From contig ADNK01001114.1 in NCBI GenBank assembly GCA_000320545.1, positions 1 to 57,500 of the forward strand: a DNA stretch of 57,500 nucleotides, written 5' to 3'. A program made the translations under genes and the position numbers. The notes under the pieces were generated by a model. That model was not told the origin of the DNA, did not search any database, and was given only the letters and a program-made list of their open reading frames with translations. Within the stretch, counting starts at the first letter, position 1, and every line of letters starts with the position of its first letter. Below are positions 37,694 through 48,509 of the stretch, one piece after another. This DNA comes from Bigelowiella natans CCMP2755 (lineage: Eukaryota > Cercozoa > Chlorarachniophyceae).

Positions 37694-38271
37694 ATGAGTC
37701 GAATCGGGACACGAAGCCGGCCCGAAATGACACAAGGGACCGTTTTTTATTTCAAAATGTCCGACAAAACATACTGCAATTGTCCCCGACGACATGCTAC
37801 CATTCGTTCTTTTCATTCGTATTCTCCTAATGAGTTCACTCTCGGAACAGAAAGCAGCAGCCAGCCTCCAGCTGTGGATGAGGAGCTTTTAGAAGCTTGT
37901 AGAAATGGACAAACTGGCACTGCCAAGATGCTGATTGCGAACAAGCCAAATGTTCAAGCAAAGACCGACGTTGACATTGCCGCTCTCCACTTCACGGTGG
38001 TATCTTGTACGCATTGCAGGTGACTTTCGCAGAAGAGCACAAAATAAATAATGCCGGTGTTGATCGGTTCTTGAAAGCTGCTTCGAAAGCGCTCTCGAAA
38101 GATCTTGAATACTATTTCATTTTCATGGTTCCTAAGACCCCTAGAAAAGGAAAAGACATGATTGGGAATGACAAGGCGCAGGCGTATGTGACGTCGGAAG
38201 GCGGAAAACTAAAGACCCATCCCAAAGCAGAGATTGCGCAGCTTTTGTTTCCCTTCCCAATTCAGGTGTGA
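37694..38271 (+). pseudogene. Broken ankyrin-like gene fragment (two ORFs in different frames)
   Basis: The first ORF (37694-38023) starts at ATG and contains one ankyrin-like unit, DEELLEACRNGQTGTAKM followed by ALHFT near its end. The second ORF (up to 38271, different frame) encodes a helix-rich segment with FLKAASKALSKDLEYYFIF and MVPKTPRKG. The two could be joined only by a 23-base intron after ALHFT, which is too short, or by a 66-base intron that removes the end of the ankyrin unit. I therefore call it a probable broken gene. The YYFIFMVPK segment faintly recalls the C-terminal part of RHS/Crinkler-type proteins of protists; this is weak and needs a profile search. It lies head-to-head with an intact ankyrin gene. 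Confidence 0.4.
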
Positions 38272-39039
38272 TGATGAATAAGACACGCGCAAGTGCCATT
38301 ATCTATCTCACAGCACTTAGATGTATATCCCGAATCAAAGAGAGGCAAAAGAGAAAGAATTCTGGCACAGAAACGAGAAAATTGTAGGCAGGCCTAGAGC
38401 AAACGCGATGTCATCTTAACAAAGCTCATTTTGATGACAAAAGACATGTGCTGTGCCCATGATTTTTGCTATGTCATTCTAGCAATTTAGTTCAACAGTA
38501 GGTCCGCAGTAGGTGTTGTTTTGGGTTGTCAATTTTGCGACATTTCCCCTACTGAATGCAGTTGGGAAATTTTTTGTGAGGTATGATCAACGGTCTGCTG
38601 CCCCATTGGCGGTTGTAACAATTTTGTCATCACCACTCACACATCACACACGATCACCAGCCTATTGTTATACATTGTTGTTGGCTCCGAGCCCGACATG
38701 CAACATTGCTCTGTCCGCATCGGAATCGCCAATGGCGCGCGGCTGACAGACTTCGAGCAGTCATGACAAAGAATGTCGAATACAAGCCGTGAATCGAATG
38801 CCAATGATGTCAGCATGTGTAATGTGCGCACATGCATGCAAACATCAGCGGGAAACACTCATCACTCACGCTGCACTTGCCACAGAATACTGTGCCAATG
38901 CTAGCTGCATCCGCCACGTGCGCTAACAAATGAAGAACAAAATCTTTGGATTTGGAAAAGGATTCCACAGGTGATTTCTTACGGAGCAAACAGGAGCCGA
39001 CGAATTCAGAAGACACCAAAGACGATGCATTGTACTATC
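38272..39039. other. Convergent intergenic region
   Basis: About 770 bases between the broken ankyrin fragment and the 3' end of TFIIA. No supported gene; the short ORFs on both strands lack codon or family support. Confidence 0.5.
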
Positions 39040-39486
39040 TCAAAACTTGAAATTTCCTGTAGCATCCTTTATTACAAATTCACGATGACCGACTCGAAGA
39101 ATTGCATTCTTGAAGCTCGCTTGGAATGTTTTACCACTTTTCTTTTTTGTAACCTGGTATAAAAATTAATCATTACAAAATGTTCGCATCTGCAGATGAA
39201 TTATTCATTAAGCTACTGTACTTTGTCGAAAACGCAAACCATATGATTTGTTGTTTCAGGTTCCTCCAGGTCTTCATCGAGTAACTCTACATCATCCAAA
39301 TTGTCGTCGTTGTCGTCGTCGCTGTCGCTAAAGTACACTGATAAAGCAACGCTCATGTGACGACAAGGAATTTCGCTTTCATTCTGTTATTTCCTTCGCC
39401 GGGAAGTAGTTTCCGGCACCATGGCAGGGAATACGACATTAAATATAGGTTATGTATCCGTGAGAGACTGGATTAGCGGAGGGAGG

Positions 39487-39521
<35 letters not shown>

Positions 39522-40448
39522 AGAAGAAGAAGAAGAAGAAGAAGAAGAAAGGAGAAAACCATCCAATCCAAAAACGAACTTACTTCCTCCTTCATTGTCG
39601 TTCTTCTCATCTGTGGATTTTGCCCGCTTAGATGAACTTGGCTCCTAAACGAAATTTATCTGAATGGCCGTCATTTTTCATGTTTGGTTGAGACTACCTC
39701 TGCATCATCAAGCTTCCGCTTTTTCCCCCCATTTGTACTTGAAGATGTTGCCATTTCTAAGAAATAAGTCACTTATTTCTAGCACTTCAAATGAAGAATT
39801 CTGATACCATTTGAGTTCATGTGCGTATTCATGAATCTTATGCTCTTCCTCCAAAGCTGCACACAAATAGAAAAATTGGCGATTGGAATTTTAGTTCTCA
39901 CGAATTGATTATCCTACTGCTCTAATTTGATCCAAATGAATCAATTTCGGTCATTACGACCTTTTTAAGCATCTCCATTTTCCTCTTAGTTTCTGGCCTC
40001 TCTCGCCCATTATCGAGCAGAAATTTCTGAGCCTTACTAACGACTTCCAAAATCGTGTCTTCATAAATTTCGTGCAAGACCAGACCATCGGCTCCCTGTG
40101 TATATGCGTATGTGTACATAATCAGACAAGTTAAGGGAGCAGGATGATGATCGCGAACATGAAGAGTGATGTGGCAGCAGTGACTACTACAAGTCTCGGA
40201 TGAAGAAGTGCTTCGACGAATTTCCAAACATAGAGTAAGATGGACGATTCCACCTTGACACCATTGCATTCAAGAGGCATGTGAGTGCTTACATGTACCT
40301 CTTTTTGCTGAAGATGAATTGCAGATTTTCCGTCTTCAAGCCTTTGCGAGTCACCCGCAGCAACCCCCTGCGCCGTACGGAGATGGGATCCAAGAGGGGC
40401 ATTTACAGGGTCCTCGTTACCTTGATTCTTAGATGCGGCGTGCTGCAT
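39040..40448 (-). CDS. GTF2A1: Transcription initiation factor IIA large subunit
   Basis: TFIIA-alpha/beta stabilises TBP on the TATA element. Exons 40448-40299, 40095-39961, 39856-39808, 39756-39698, 39644-39584, 39337-39222 and 39153-39040 join in phase to about 227 residues. The C-terminus is diagnostic: an acidic block (FSDSDDDNDDN), then TTNHMVCVFDKVTKKKSGK and GHREFVIKDATGNFKF, aligning with the human segment around VVVCQYDK and the beta-barrel end. The N-terminal four-helix-bundle part is IYEDTILEVVSKAQKFLL plus MLKKLW, where the LKxLW tryptophan appears only after splicing. A KKRKLDD-like basic stretch follows. Shorter than human (376) because the Q-rich linker is missing. The first exon (MQHAASKN...) is an N-terminal extension of uncertain membership; its frame is open to 40484, so the start could lie upstream. 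Head-to-head with TMEM115. Confidence 0.8.
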
Positions 40449-41257
40449 CGCAATCTCTTGGGCAGCTCGCAGATCAGATCTGTTCTAGGGAAAGGGCACG
40501 AGGGGGCACCAGTAGTTTACTTGGCTACGGGGATATTAGTGTTATGCAGCTTGATCAAAGATATGTCGTAGAATAAAATCTTCCTGTATATCTCTTTGTG
40601 TCTCGATTCATCAGTTTCAGCATCGGTGCGCGGGTAAGGCTGGGTGTCGAGATCCGGAAGAATCATTAGTTTTAGAAAGAGACAAATATGAATTGAAGTC
40701 GTAAGCTTTTTTCAGGTTCAAAAGAGCTCGGATTCTCTGCGGCCTATGACTTACAAGAGAAGAAATTCCGGATAGAATATTCAGAATCAAGCTGTGTTTT
40801 AACCTAAGGAATAATTTCAAAAACTAATGTTTTCTACATCTACGACAATTATTTTCAGGTGTATTTAGCAATGTTTTGTTATTGTAGTATTTTCTCTAAG
40901 AGGTGGCACTGAAGAGAAAAGTTCGAAAAAAAATGGATGACGAGGCCCCTAATGCTCCCCCGCAACTTAATGGTACTACGGATCATCTAAGCGATACCTG
41001 TGTGAAGCGATTTAAGCTTCATGACGTGTAAATCATCATAAGTGTCCGTCTCGAATTTCCAAGATTATTTGAAGAGGCCATCCCTATTCTGATGCAATGC
41101 TACTAACCAGCAATCGCTGAAACGCTCCAGAGTTTTTCACGTTTTCAGGGAGACGTAACAGTACATACAAAAAGAGAGTATGAAATGAATGAAATTGGAT
41201 AACAGAGAGAAATTTCGAGAGGGGAGATCAAATTGCACTGGGTTATTGAGTCACTGT
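40449..41257. promoter_or_regulatory. Divergent spacer TFIIA / TMEM115
   Basis: About 800 bases between divergent starts. A short plus-strand ORF at 40933-41031 (32 codons, MDDEAPNAPPQLNG...) is open but has no splice partner that I could fit, so I do not call it a gene. An upstream in-frame ATG for TMEM115 at 41189 lies here. Confidence 0.35.
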
Positions 41258-43018
41258 ATGCCCACAGCGACCCTGACGAAGACTGTTATCTCTGGAAAGC
41301 GCGCCAGACACCACTTGTTCCTGACTGGAATTCTCGCTATATTATGCCTCTTGGGTGTTTTTTTCCCATCCTCGGCCGAATTTTTTGCTCTGATCCCTGC
41401 CAAGTGAGTAATCCCCGAAGAAAGAACGTAACCAAAGTGTAAATTACAAGCTTCCCCGAGAGAGAAATGTTGCGAATACGACAAATTAATCATCACCACG
41501 CGGTCCTCGGGATTGGGTTGGTCCATATTTTAGACCTTAAATAGGACACCAAAAGGGATATTAGAACCTAGGGAAGCCATGCTGAGTCATGTAGATCTTA
41601 TTTGATTTTGTTTTGTTCAACAGTACGGCTATGGTCAAATTCCGATTCTGGAATCTACTCACCGCTGCATATTTCGAGAATTCGCTGTTTATGGTCTTTT
41701 GCTTATACACTGTGTTCGTACAAGCCATGCCTTGAGAAGCTTGCTGATAATTCTTAGGGAGTTCTGAACACTGCCGTCGCCCTGCTGGTCGGACGGATGC
41801 TCGAGCGCAAGTGGGGCGTTGAGTTCCTAAAATTGATGGTTGGCAACTGGAATATCAACAAATTTTCGGAGATACTAACATTTTTCTGTCGCTAGGTTGC
41901 TGTGAATCTTACCACTATGATCATCGTTTTCATCATCATGATCGGATGCTATGCAACGACCATGAGCGATACGTTCCTGTAAGATCGGACTCAAAATTTA
42001 TTGGAACGCCTTGACTGAAGTCCGTACGTTCTCCCAATATTTGTAGTTTCTCCCCTATCTGCGGGTTCTCAGCCGCAAACGCGGCTTTTGGAGTCGCCCT
42101 TAAGCAACTTGCTCCAAATCAAAAATGCGTTGCTTCGATAGAACAAGTCAAGTTCAAGGTCATGTTTATATTTTATTCCTGCTGTATTTTTCTCTCATTT
42201 TTCTCCATTTTTGTTCACCCTTCTTGTGCGTTTTAGGATATTCCAATTATTGTCATTGGCTGCTCACTTGGGTGTTATATGATCGGGCTGACGGAGTTCA
42301 AAGACTTGCTTCTAGTCATGTTCGGTACCTATTTTGGGTGGTTATATTTAAGGTAACAAATAACAATTTTCGACAGAAAATAAGTAAGCTCAAAATTTTC
42401 GATAAGGTTTCATACAATGTACAAATTAATTTTGAACTTAGGTACTTTATGTCGTATCCTGGTTCCAGTATAAAAGGCGATAATAGTGAGGAATTCGCTT
42501 TCAAGACATTATTTCCTGGATATACGCGGTAGAAATATCTGCGATAACATAAATTGGCGATATCTAAACTATCGGATGTAATTTTAGGCCTTTTGGTGCA
42601 CTACTCGGCAACATATCTTTCGCATTATGCGAAATGTGCGGTTTCTGTAAAGTCGTAGACACCCCTGATGTAGAGATGGGAGTGACGAATGTCAAGCCTT
42701 CAGTTTCCATTCCAGGTCGAAAGCAACTTTAGCTCCATCTATTTTCCTTAATAAATTATCATTGGACAGATGTTCCCCAAGCAACATCTGAAGCTGAAAG
42801 GCAGATGGCAGAGCGGAGAAGGTTCGATAAAATTCCCTAGTCGTTTAGAACGTATAAGTTATTATTTCCTCCACAGGCAACTAGCATTCAAGGCAATTAA
42901 TGAGCGTCTCGAGCAATTGAAGAAGCAGCAGGCTTCGAAAAAAGCTGCAGCTAGCACGAAAGAGGGGACGCAGAAAATAGCGGTAGCAGATCCTAAAACC
43001 AAGGCAGCAAAAGACTGA
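41258..43018 (+). CDS. TMEM115: TMEM115 homologue, Golgi rhomboid-like membrane protein (10 exons)
   Basis: TMEM115 is a rhomboid-fold, non-catalytic Golgi protein implicated in Golgi-to-ER retrograde traffic. Exons 41258-41403, 41624-41693, 41758-41838, 41896-41978, 42047-42158, 42237-42352, 42442-42528, 42588-42715, 42770-42821 and 42877-43018 join in phase to 338 residues. Family landmarks: FRFWNLLTAAYFE (human NFWIWTLATHGLME), VGRMLERKWG (human AGRLLEPLWG), FGVALKQLAP, FGTYFGWLYLRYF, GDNSEEFAFKTLFPG (human GDMADHFAFATFFPE) and ERRRQLAFKAINERL, which is nearly the human C-terminal motif. Several membrane segments alternate with these. The rhomboid catalytic Ser/His pair is absent, as in the family. 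Introns are 48-220 bases. The start is the ATG at 41258; 41189 is an in-frame alternative that adds 23 residues. Confidence 0.9.
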
Positions 43019-43900
43019 AATCGTTCTTAGGCACAAAGTAGTCTGACACAAGAGAAGTTGGATATCAATACAAATGCTGTCGATAACACTTTAGAGCAAG
43101 CAGGATACGTGCCTGTCGCAGCAACAACGCACCTCTGGCTGCACAACTATTGGGTTCATTGCATATGCTATGCTGAAGGCCAAGCCATGTCACTTTTATA
43201 TGGGTGATGCATGATGATTCATGCATTGCGTCATAATTAATTGCAACGCAAGACCCTACATTGAATTGCATCGCATGCTCGCATAACTTGCGCTGGTATG
43301 CATTTCATTACCAACCCAATACACATGCAGCTTTGTGTGTCAGTGACTTTCAGTCCGCGCTGGCAATATTGTGGCATAATAGACACAGCAATACACTATA
43401 TATATATATTGTGTATTGCATGTCTATCATTGGCGGAATAGATGCGAGGACAATAAATTGCACGACATGCATGGTGCACACATGGAGCTAGCAGCTTGAG
43501 TGCACCGCGCTGCGAGCGATGTGGTGTGGCTACGTACACGCCACAGAAACACAAAGTCTGTGCAACTCGCAGGCTGCTGCTGACCGTCCTATACCTAGCG
43601 TTGCACATTATAGCCAAACAGTGCTACATCCTTGCTTGCTAGCTTGGGGTCGAGTTGGCATTTCAGTGAATGCTCATCTACGCTGTTGAACTGCGCAGCT
43701 TCAATGATTTCAATGTCTAGCTTGCTAGATGTTTCTGAGGCAGATCGCGATGCCTAAGAGCCATGCTCCGTAGATGCCTCGTGACGACTGTTCCGCCCGA
43801 ATTTTGGTCCAACATGGTAGGGAAACGAATTCAAGTAGGAAATCTCTGCTCAAGGCTTCCTGGTGTAATGGAGCAAAGGAGACTCGCCGTACGATTTAGG
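43019..43900. other. Convergent intergenic region, palindrome-rich
   Basis: About 880 bases between converging 3' ends. It contains many TGCATG, ATGCAT and GCTAGC-type words (43190-43500 and 43630-43740) and a short TATA run near 43399. No gene supported. Confidence 0.5.
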
Positions 43901-44596
43901 TCAAGATGATGTTTGAAGTTGGGGAGCGGGAACGGCCACTGGTACTTGAACATCTACAGGTTCAGCACCGGACGCAGATTCTGTTTCAGGCTCAGGTGCA
44001 ACATCGATTTTGGTTTGTGTGTGCTCGAATTTTGTCGCAGCTTTTGTCTCAGCAGATTTTAGCTCTGATATTGCGATCGGAATTGGCACATCTGGAACTG
44101 AAGGGACACTTGTTCCATTCGTTTCTTTGTGGGGTATGGCTTTGAGCAGCTTTTCAGGATTGCTAAATGTTGAAATGGGTAGCTGATGTCCTGATCCAAC
44201 TCCTAGTGTAACCCCCACTTCGTTACTTTCGGGTTTGTTCTCATCTGGGTCGTGGTAATTCCCAGTTGCCACCCCAATGCTTAAGGGAATGGGCATTTCA
44301 ATTAGGCCATTCTGCAAAGAGCTATCCAACTCAGCCAATAGAGCAGCTTCTTCTGCCAACATGGCGGCCTCTTTTTTTTCGCGCATCTCCTGACGCCTCC
44401 GCTTCGCTTTGAAGAATTTCTCCGCCCGCGAGGGTGACTCCTCTGGAATTACCTGGGATGCTTCACGCTTCGACATTTGATTCCTAAAATAACCGTAATA
44501 TTCGCTTGGTGTGAATTCAGACGATGCAAGCGATGCATGCGACTCTAGAAATATGTGCAATGGATAGTGGTAATGAGAGATCGGCTCGAAGATCAT
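43901..44596 (-). CDS. Unrecognised acidic/coiled protein
   Basis: Open frame of about 231 residues from the ATG at 44596. A second candidate start is MSKREASQ at 44476, just after a good acceptor-like TTTTAG, in which case the upstream part would be intron or leader. Visible: a basic helix (SRAEKFFKAKRRRQEMREKK) running into an Ala/Glu-rich helix (AAMLAEEAALLAELD), then a Pro/Val/Glu-rich tail (EPETESASGAEPVDVQVP). No signal peptide, membrane span or known domain. The composition suggests a soluble, partly disordered protein. No function assigned. Confidence 0.5.
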   Translation of the reverse strand: MIFEPISHYHYPLHIFLESHASLASSEFTPSEYYGYFRNQMSKREASQVIPEESPSRAEKFFKAKRRRQEMREKKEAAMLAEEAALLAELDSSLQNGLIEMPIPLSIGVATGNYHDPDENKPESNEVGVTLGVGSGHQLPISTFSNPEKLLKAIPHKETNGTSVPSVPDVPIPIAISELKSAETKAATKFEHTQTKIDVAPEPETESASGAEPVDVQVPVAVPAPQLQTSS

Positions 44597-45430
44597 GCTC
44601 GTAGACACACCGTACAGCCTTCTGGCGAATTGTTTGGGAACGCAGGGAAATCCGGCCGCTCATATTTTCGTAATAGCTCTCAGAAAACGGGAGCAAATAT
44701 TTTCAAGCGAGCCAGAAAGAAAGAAAAACAAAGCTTGCTACCTTGCGACTTCGCACAGGGCTCAGCTCTACTGGATTGCAGCAATGGAGCAGCTGTTTGA
44801 AGGGAGCCACCACCAGCTTGGCGAAGTTCGTATCTGTTCTACGTGTAACATTTCGGCCCATATTTTCCCCTGATCGACAACCAGATTTCAAAGTCGCACG
44901 GAACAACTTCAGGTCGTTTTTTCCAGAAAAGATCGGAGCTGATGTTTTCTCTCGAAAGAATATCTGTCCCATAATTTCCCCTGACTATTCGGCCAGTAGG
45001 AACGGAGAGATATGCATTCGCATGGGAGTTGGCTGCATGCGTTCACAGAGTTTTCTCGATACAACGAGCTTTATATAGATGTCGCCCGTATGAAAAATGG
45101 TTCTTCGCAATTGTGCTGGAATGCTTTTCATTTTGGGTTGACGACTGGGCAACTACCAACCACTTGAACCTGTGTGACCCCCAGGCAAGGCCTGCCTGGA
45201 ATACTTTCTCTGGGGTTCCAATACGCTTGTTACTCAAATAAATAGGATCGGAAGCTGCACAATGCAGGGTATATAGGTACTATTGAATTCATACTGCATA
45301 CTTTGATGTTTTGATGGTCTTTATTAAAACCCTGCTTTCGGTAAATTGCACATCCGATTTGAAACTTCAAAACTCATGCCTTTCTATTTCGATGTCAGAA
45401 GGCCGGGAACCACAGTCGTAAGAGTATTCC
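44597..45430. promoter_or_regulatory. Divergent spacer with degenerate repeats
   Basis: About 830 bases between divergent starts. It carries related segments: CATATTTTC near 44660, CCCATATTTTCCCCTGATCG near 44859 and CCCATAATTTCCCCTGACTA near 44969, with AGAAAA...GGAGC...TTTTC between. This looks like a worn tandem or dispersed repeat. The ORFs crossing it have no family resemblance. Confidence 0.4.
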
Positions 45431-46701
45431 ATGGCATCCTCAAACTCAAAAGGTGGTGGGTGGTTCTCATGGATGTCCTCTTCCAGAACTAAGAGCGGAG
45501 GGAGCAACCAGGACAAAAAGAAACTAGCGGCTGCACAGGCTGCCGCCAAGCAAAAGAAGAAGGACGGAGCGTCTCACAAATCAGTGTCCAATGGCAAAGG
45601 CCTACCAAAAGATGGGAGTGTAAGTAAACCTGTAATGTCCAGGCAATCCTCATCAAGCAAAGGGGGGAACTGCATATTTTCGGAATTGGAGCTTGAAAAA
45701 CTTCCTTTCTTTCAACGAAAAGCAGAGTTTCTTGCGGAGCTTTCTTCCTTACACCAAAAGTACGAGATTGCTCTTGAAAAGGTTTTGATGAATGAATTCT
45801 GAACGCCATCATAATGATCTTGAACGTGTAAGTTTTTGTCGTATAGGGTAGTTGTGGTTGGATGCCTGTCTAGCTGTACCGACCTGAATATATTGTCCAT
45901 TTGGATTACTTTTCTAATATTATATATATTATCTATTAGACTGAGACAAAGAAATGTGCAGAGATCCAACTAAAACTGGATACAATGAATCGAATCGTTG
46001 CGGACATGCAGCTCTGCCGGCAACCTCCAGATGCTGTCTTCAGTGATGAATACACGCTGTGGATGATGGACACACTGAGACAGACTTTAATTCCTACGGG
46101 CGGATACTTAACTCCGAACATATTTGTACCGCTCTCTGTCTGGGAACAAGAAAATATGCGTATGGCAAGGTACCAACTCAAGATAAATACCTGCAATCAG
46201 CTTTTGAAAAATCTGATAGAGATTGAAGCTGAGATTCTCTTCAATAAAAAACCTGGAATCAGTATGATAAAAAACTTACAAAAGGATATGGTTTCCATGC
46301 GTGCTGCCCTTGCACTTCAACTCGCTGAGGTTAGTGCTACTCAAGAGGAGGTACTGGAACGAAAATCAAACACCCTCGGTAGTTTTGGAATGTCGATAGT
46401 GAAAGGCACAGCTCATCTAAGAAATATGGCTCTTCCCGCGAAGATATCGGTCGGGGAAAGTCAAACGTATACAACGCTTTTGGTAGCTATCTTCGAGAAG
46501 GCGAAATACCTCGCAGAAATGTACCAGAAAGGGCAGGAAGATAAATCAAACTCTGACACGAGTGAGGAAGATCCTAAAAAAGAAATGATTCCGTCCCTAC
46601 TCTTATTTCTTCGGGAAGTTGTTTGCTGCTTCGCACTAACTGATCTGAAAAAATTAATATTGCAACACCAAGAGGCATGCGAAAGGTCCTTTCTTGAATA
46701 G
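45431..46701 (+). CDS. Unrecognised two-exon protein, frame broken by a 4-bp duplication
   Basis: Exon 1 (45431-45827) starts with an ATG in good context and ends at a strong donor (GT-AAGT). Exon 2 (45940-46701) runs to a TAG. Exon 1 reads 123 codons to a TGA at 45800-45802, but the bases at 45788-45795 are a 4-bp tandem duplication. Counting only one copy, the frame continues (NSERHHNDLER) to the donor in the exact phase of exon 2, giving about 384 residues. The N-terminus is Gly/Ser/Lys-rich, possibly disordered (KKKLAAAQAAAKQKKK). The rest is mostly helical: KLPFFQRKAEFLAELSSLH, TMNRIVADMQL, LSVWEQENMRMARYQL and a long coiled region, ending in LLLFLREVVCCFALTDLK. I do not recognise the family. 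The break may be an assembly error, an allele, or a real loss of function. Confidence 0.6.
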
Positions 46702-47522
46702 ATATCAAGATAGAACATACGATACATACCATGTCATGCATTATTATATTGAATGCGTATGCCTATATGTAAATCGCTTCTAATGACTTAGTATGTCGCC
46801 GTATATTTGAGACGGATGTAATGTTGTGAAGTGAGTAAATGTTTTAAATAATGGTCATCCTATTGCAGCCGTGCAATGCAGCGGCTACAGCAGCGCTTAA
46901 GTTGTGTCTGTGTGTCTCTTCATGCATGCTATCACTCTATCATGTGTTTCATCATGCATTGCAATAATACATCAATCTAGCAATCTATAAATCTAGCAAC
47001 GTGCAGTCCTGTCGTCGATGTCGCGCATGTATGCTTTTGCGCCATCGCAATGTGCAAGCGCACTACTCCCCATGTAGTGATGGTATTCGGTACATATTAC
47101 AAGCTGCTAGCGTATAGCGACAGCACGCATTCATGCGCTACGATACGCTACTACGTACGTCGATAAATGCAGACTCTCTGAATGCTGTGACTGCATAGCT
47201 AAAGTGTCACAAATAGTCAATGTTCTTTTTATTTGCTATCACCGCAGCATTGTTCCCGCCCGCGCCTATATGGCGCCAGCTACGTTGCACAATGGTATAT
47301 CAAAATCACATGTATGAAAGTTACTTCACAATAGGAGAGAAGATTTTATTTCGTAGCTAGATTAGGGTGCACTAAATATATACTCAAATTCTAGCATGTA
47401 TCTATATCTAATAATGGATACGATTGAAAGATACAAAATGCTGTCAAAACATGAGGGAAACTAGTTTGGGAGTTGCAGTGTCAACTCGTAGTTCTCAAGG
47501 CTTTAGATGCTCATCCCAAAGT
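46702..47522. other. Convergent intergenic region, palindrome-rich
   Basis: About 820 bases between converging 3' ends. No gene supported. It shows the same TGCATG/GCTAGC/GCGCGC word style as the other convergent spacers (46900-47180). Confidence 0.5.
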
Positions 47523-48509
47523 TTAGTAGATCTTCCCAAGCTTGAACTTCGTCTTCTCGAATCTCATTGGCACAACTACCGAGAACATAGCCAAAACTCC
47601 GACAAAGATGAAGAAAATCAGCATCAAGGTAAAGAGAATCCCAATGAAAATTACTGGCGAGATGTATTGAATGAGGCCGGTTCCAGCTTCTCCCTCTGTA
47701 GTTGTGGAGGCAAGAGATTGAACGCGCACCGAATGAAGGCTCGTTCTGGCAGCATGGTGGGAGAGTTTAGGTTTTGTAGTAGGGAACTCCATTTGCAGTG
47801 CGTTCGTGTCCTCGGCCGCAAACATGCAAGCATAATTATTGTTGGTCTTCTTGGCTATCATGCTGGCTATGCGTTCAAGGCAAACTTCATTTTGCTCTTG
47901 GCCTGCCTCAGTGAAAGTGACACTAATGAAGTCTGTACGTCCATTCGAGATCAAGTGGTGCTCTCCTTGGATCTTAGCAAGAACTGCATCACAACCTTTC
48001 TTTGAAGTATCAGTTTCCAGAATCACCCGCTGAGACTTCGGGGGGAGGTGGGGCGAGAACATGGACGAAAAAGACTGGTACTTGTGGTCAAGGGATACCC
48101 TTGGAAAGGATAAAGATGATGTAGACTCTTTTACAAGTTTTTTTAGTACAGAAGCCTTTGCACCGTAAAACCCAAAGAAAGAAGCTAAGTCATCATATGA
48201 AGCCTTTTCGAAGGTGAACGAAACGAAAACTTCAGGGGTTTTCTCAGAAACCTCTTCAGGATGCAGCATTAGAGATTTAGACGTAGCTGTTAAGACATCG
48301 CGTGCGTATTCCTCCAATTTGTAGGCATCTACAGGTGTGGTCAATGTCTCATGGCCACTAAATTGCTTTGTACCACTCCAGAAGACCGCCGGTGTGAATT
48401 TGGAAGGCAATGTGGAAGCAGCACTTTTTTGAAGTAGCGAGAGAGCCACAACAATGGTGAACAGGCAAGGAGAGGTAAAGGAGAAGCGCTGTTTGAGTGA
48501 TGTCATCAT
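47523..48509 (-). CDS. Type I membrane protein, Ac45 / BIG1-like (V-ATPase accessory subunit candidate)
   Basis: 328 residues in one exon. It has a cleavable signal peptide (about 1-32: a hydrophobic stretch ending SAASTLP), a lumenal domain of about 240 residues with few cysteines, one strong membrane span near the C-terminus (about 275-305, ISPVIFIGILFTLMLIFF) and a short tail (RFEKTKFKLGKIY). Signal peptide, lumenal domain and single C-terminal span with a short conserved tail match the layout of V-ATPase assembly factors Ac45/ATP6AP1, Voa1 and BIG1. The assignment rests on architecture and tail style, not a strong motif, so it is tentative. Start: the first of two adjacent ATGs. The gene is intronless. 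Confidence 0.6.
   Translation of the reverse strand: MMTSLKQRFSFTSPCLFTIVVALSLLQKSAASTLPSKFTPAVFWSGTKQFSGHETLTTPVDAYKLEEYARDVLTATSKSLMLHPEEVSEKTPEVFVSFTFEKASYDDLASFFGFYGAKASVLKKLVKESTSSLSFPRVSLDHKYQSFSSMFSPHLPPKSQRVILETDTSKKGCDAVLAKIQGEHHLISNGRTDFISVTFTEAGQEQNEVCLERIASMIAKKTNNNYACMFAAEDTNALQMEFPTTKPKLSHHAARTSLHSVRVQSLASTTTEGEAGTGLIQYISPVIFIGILFTLMLIFFIFVGVLAMFSVVVPMRFEKTKFKLGKIY

Noticed and set aside
39808..39961. Stop codon after GSN as the end of a separate small gene
   Set aside because: The frame LKK can instead be spliced to LWRK, restoring the TFIIA LKxLW motif and matching phases downstream, so I merged it into TFIIA.
47424..48005. 193-codon plus-strand ORF
   Set aside because: Antisense to the minus-strand protein with a signal peptide and C-terminal membrane span, which is the more convincing frame.
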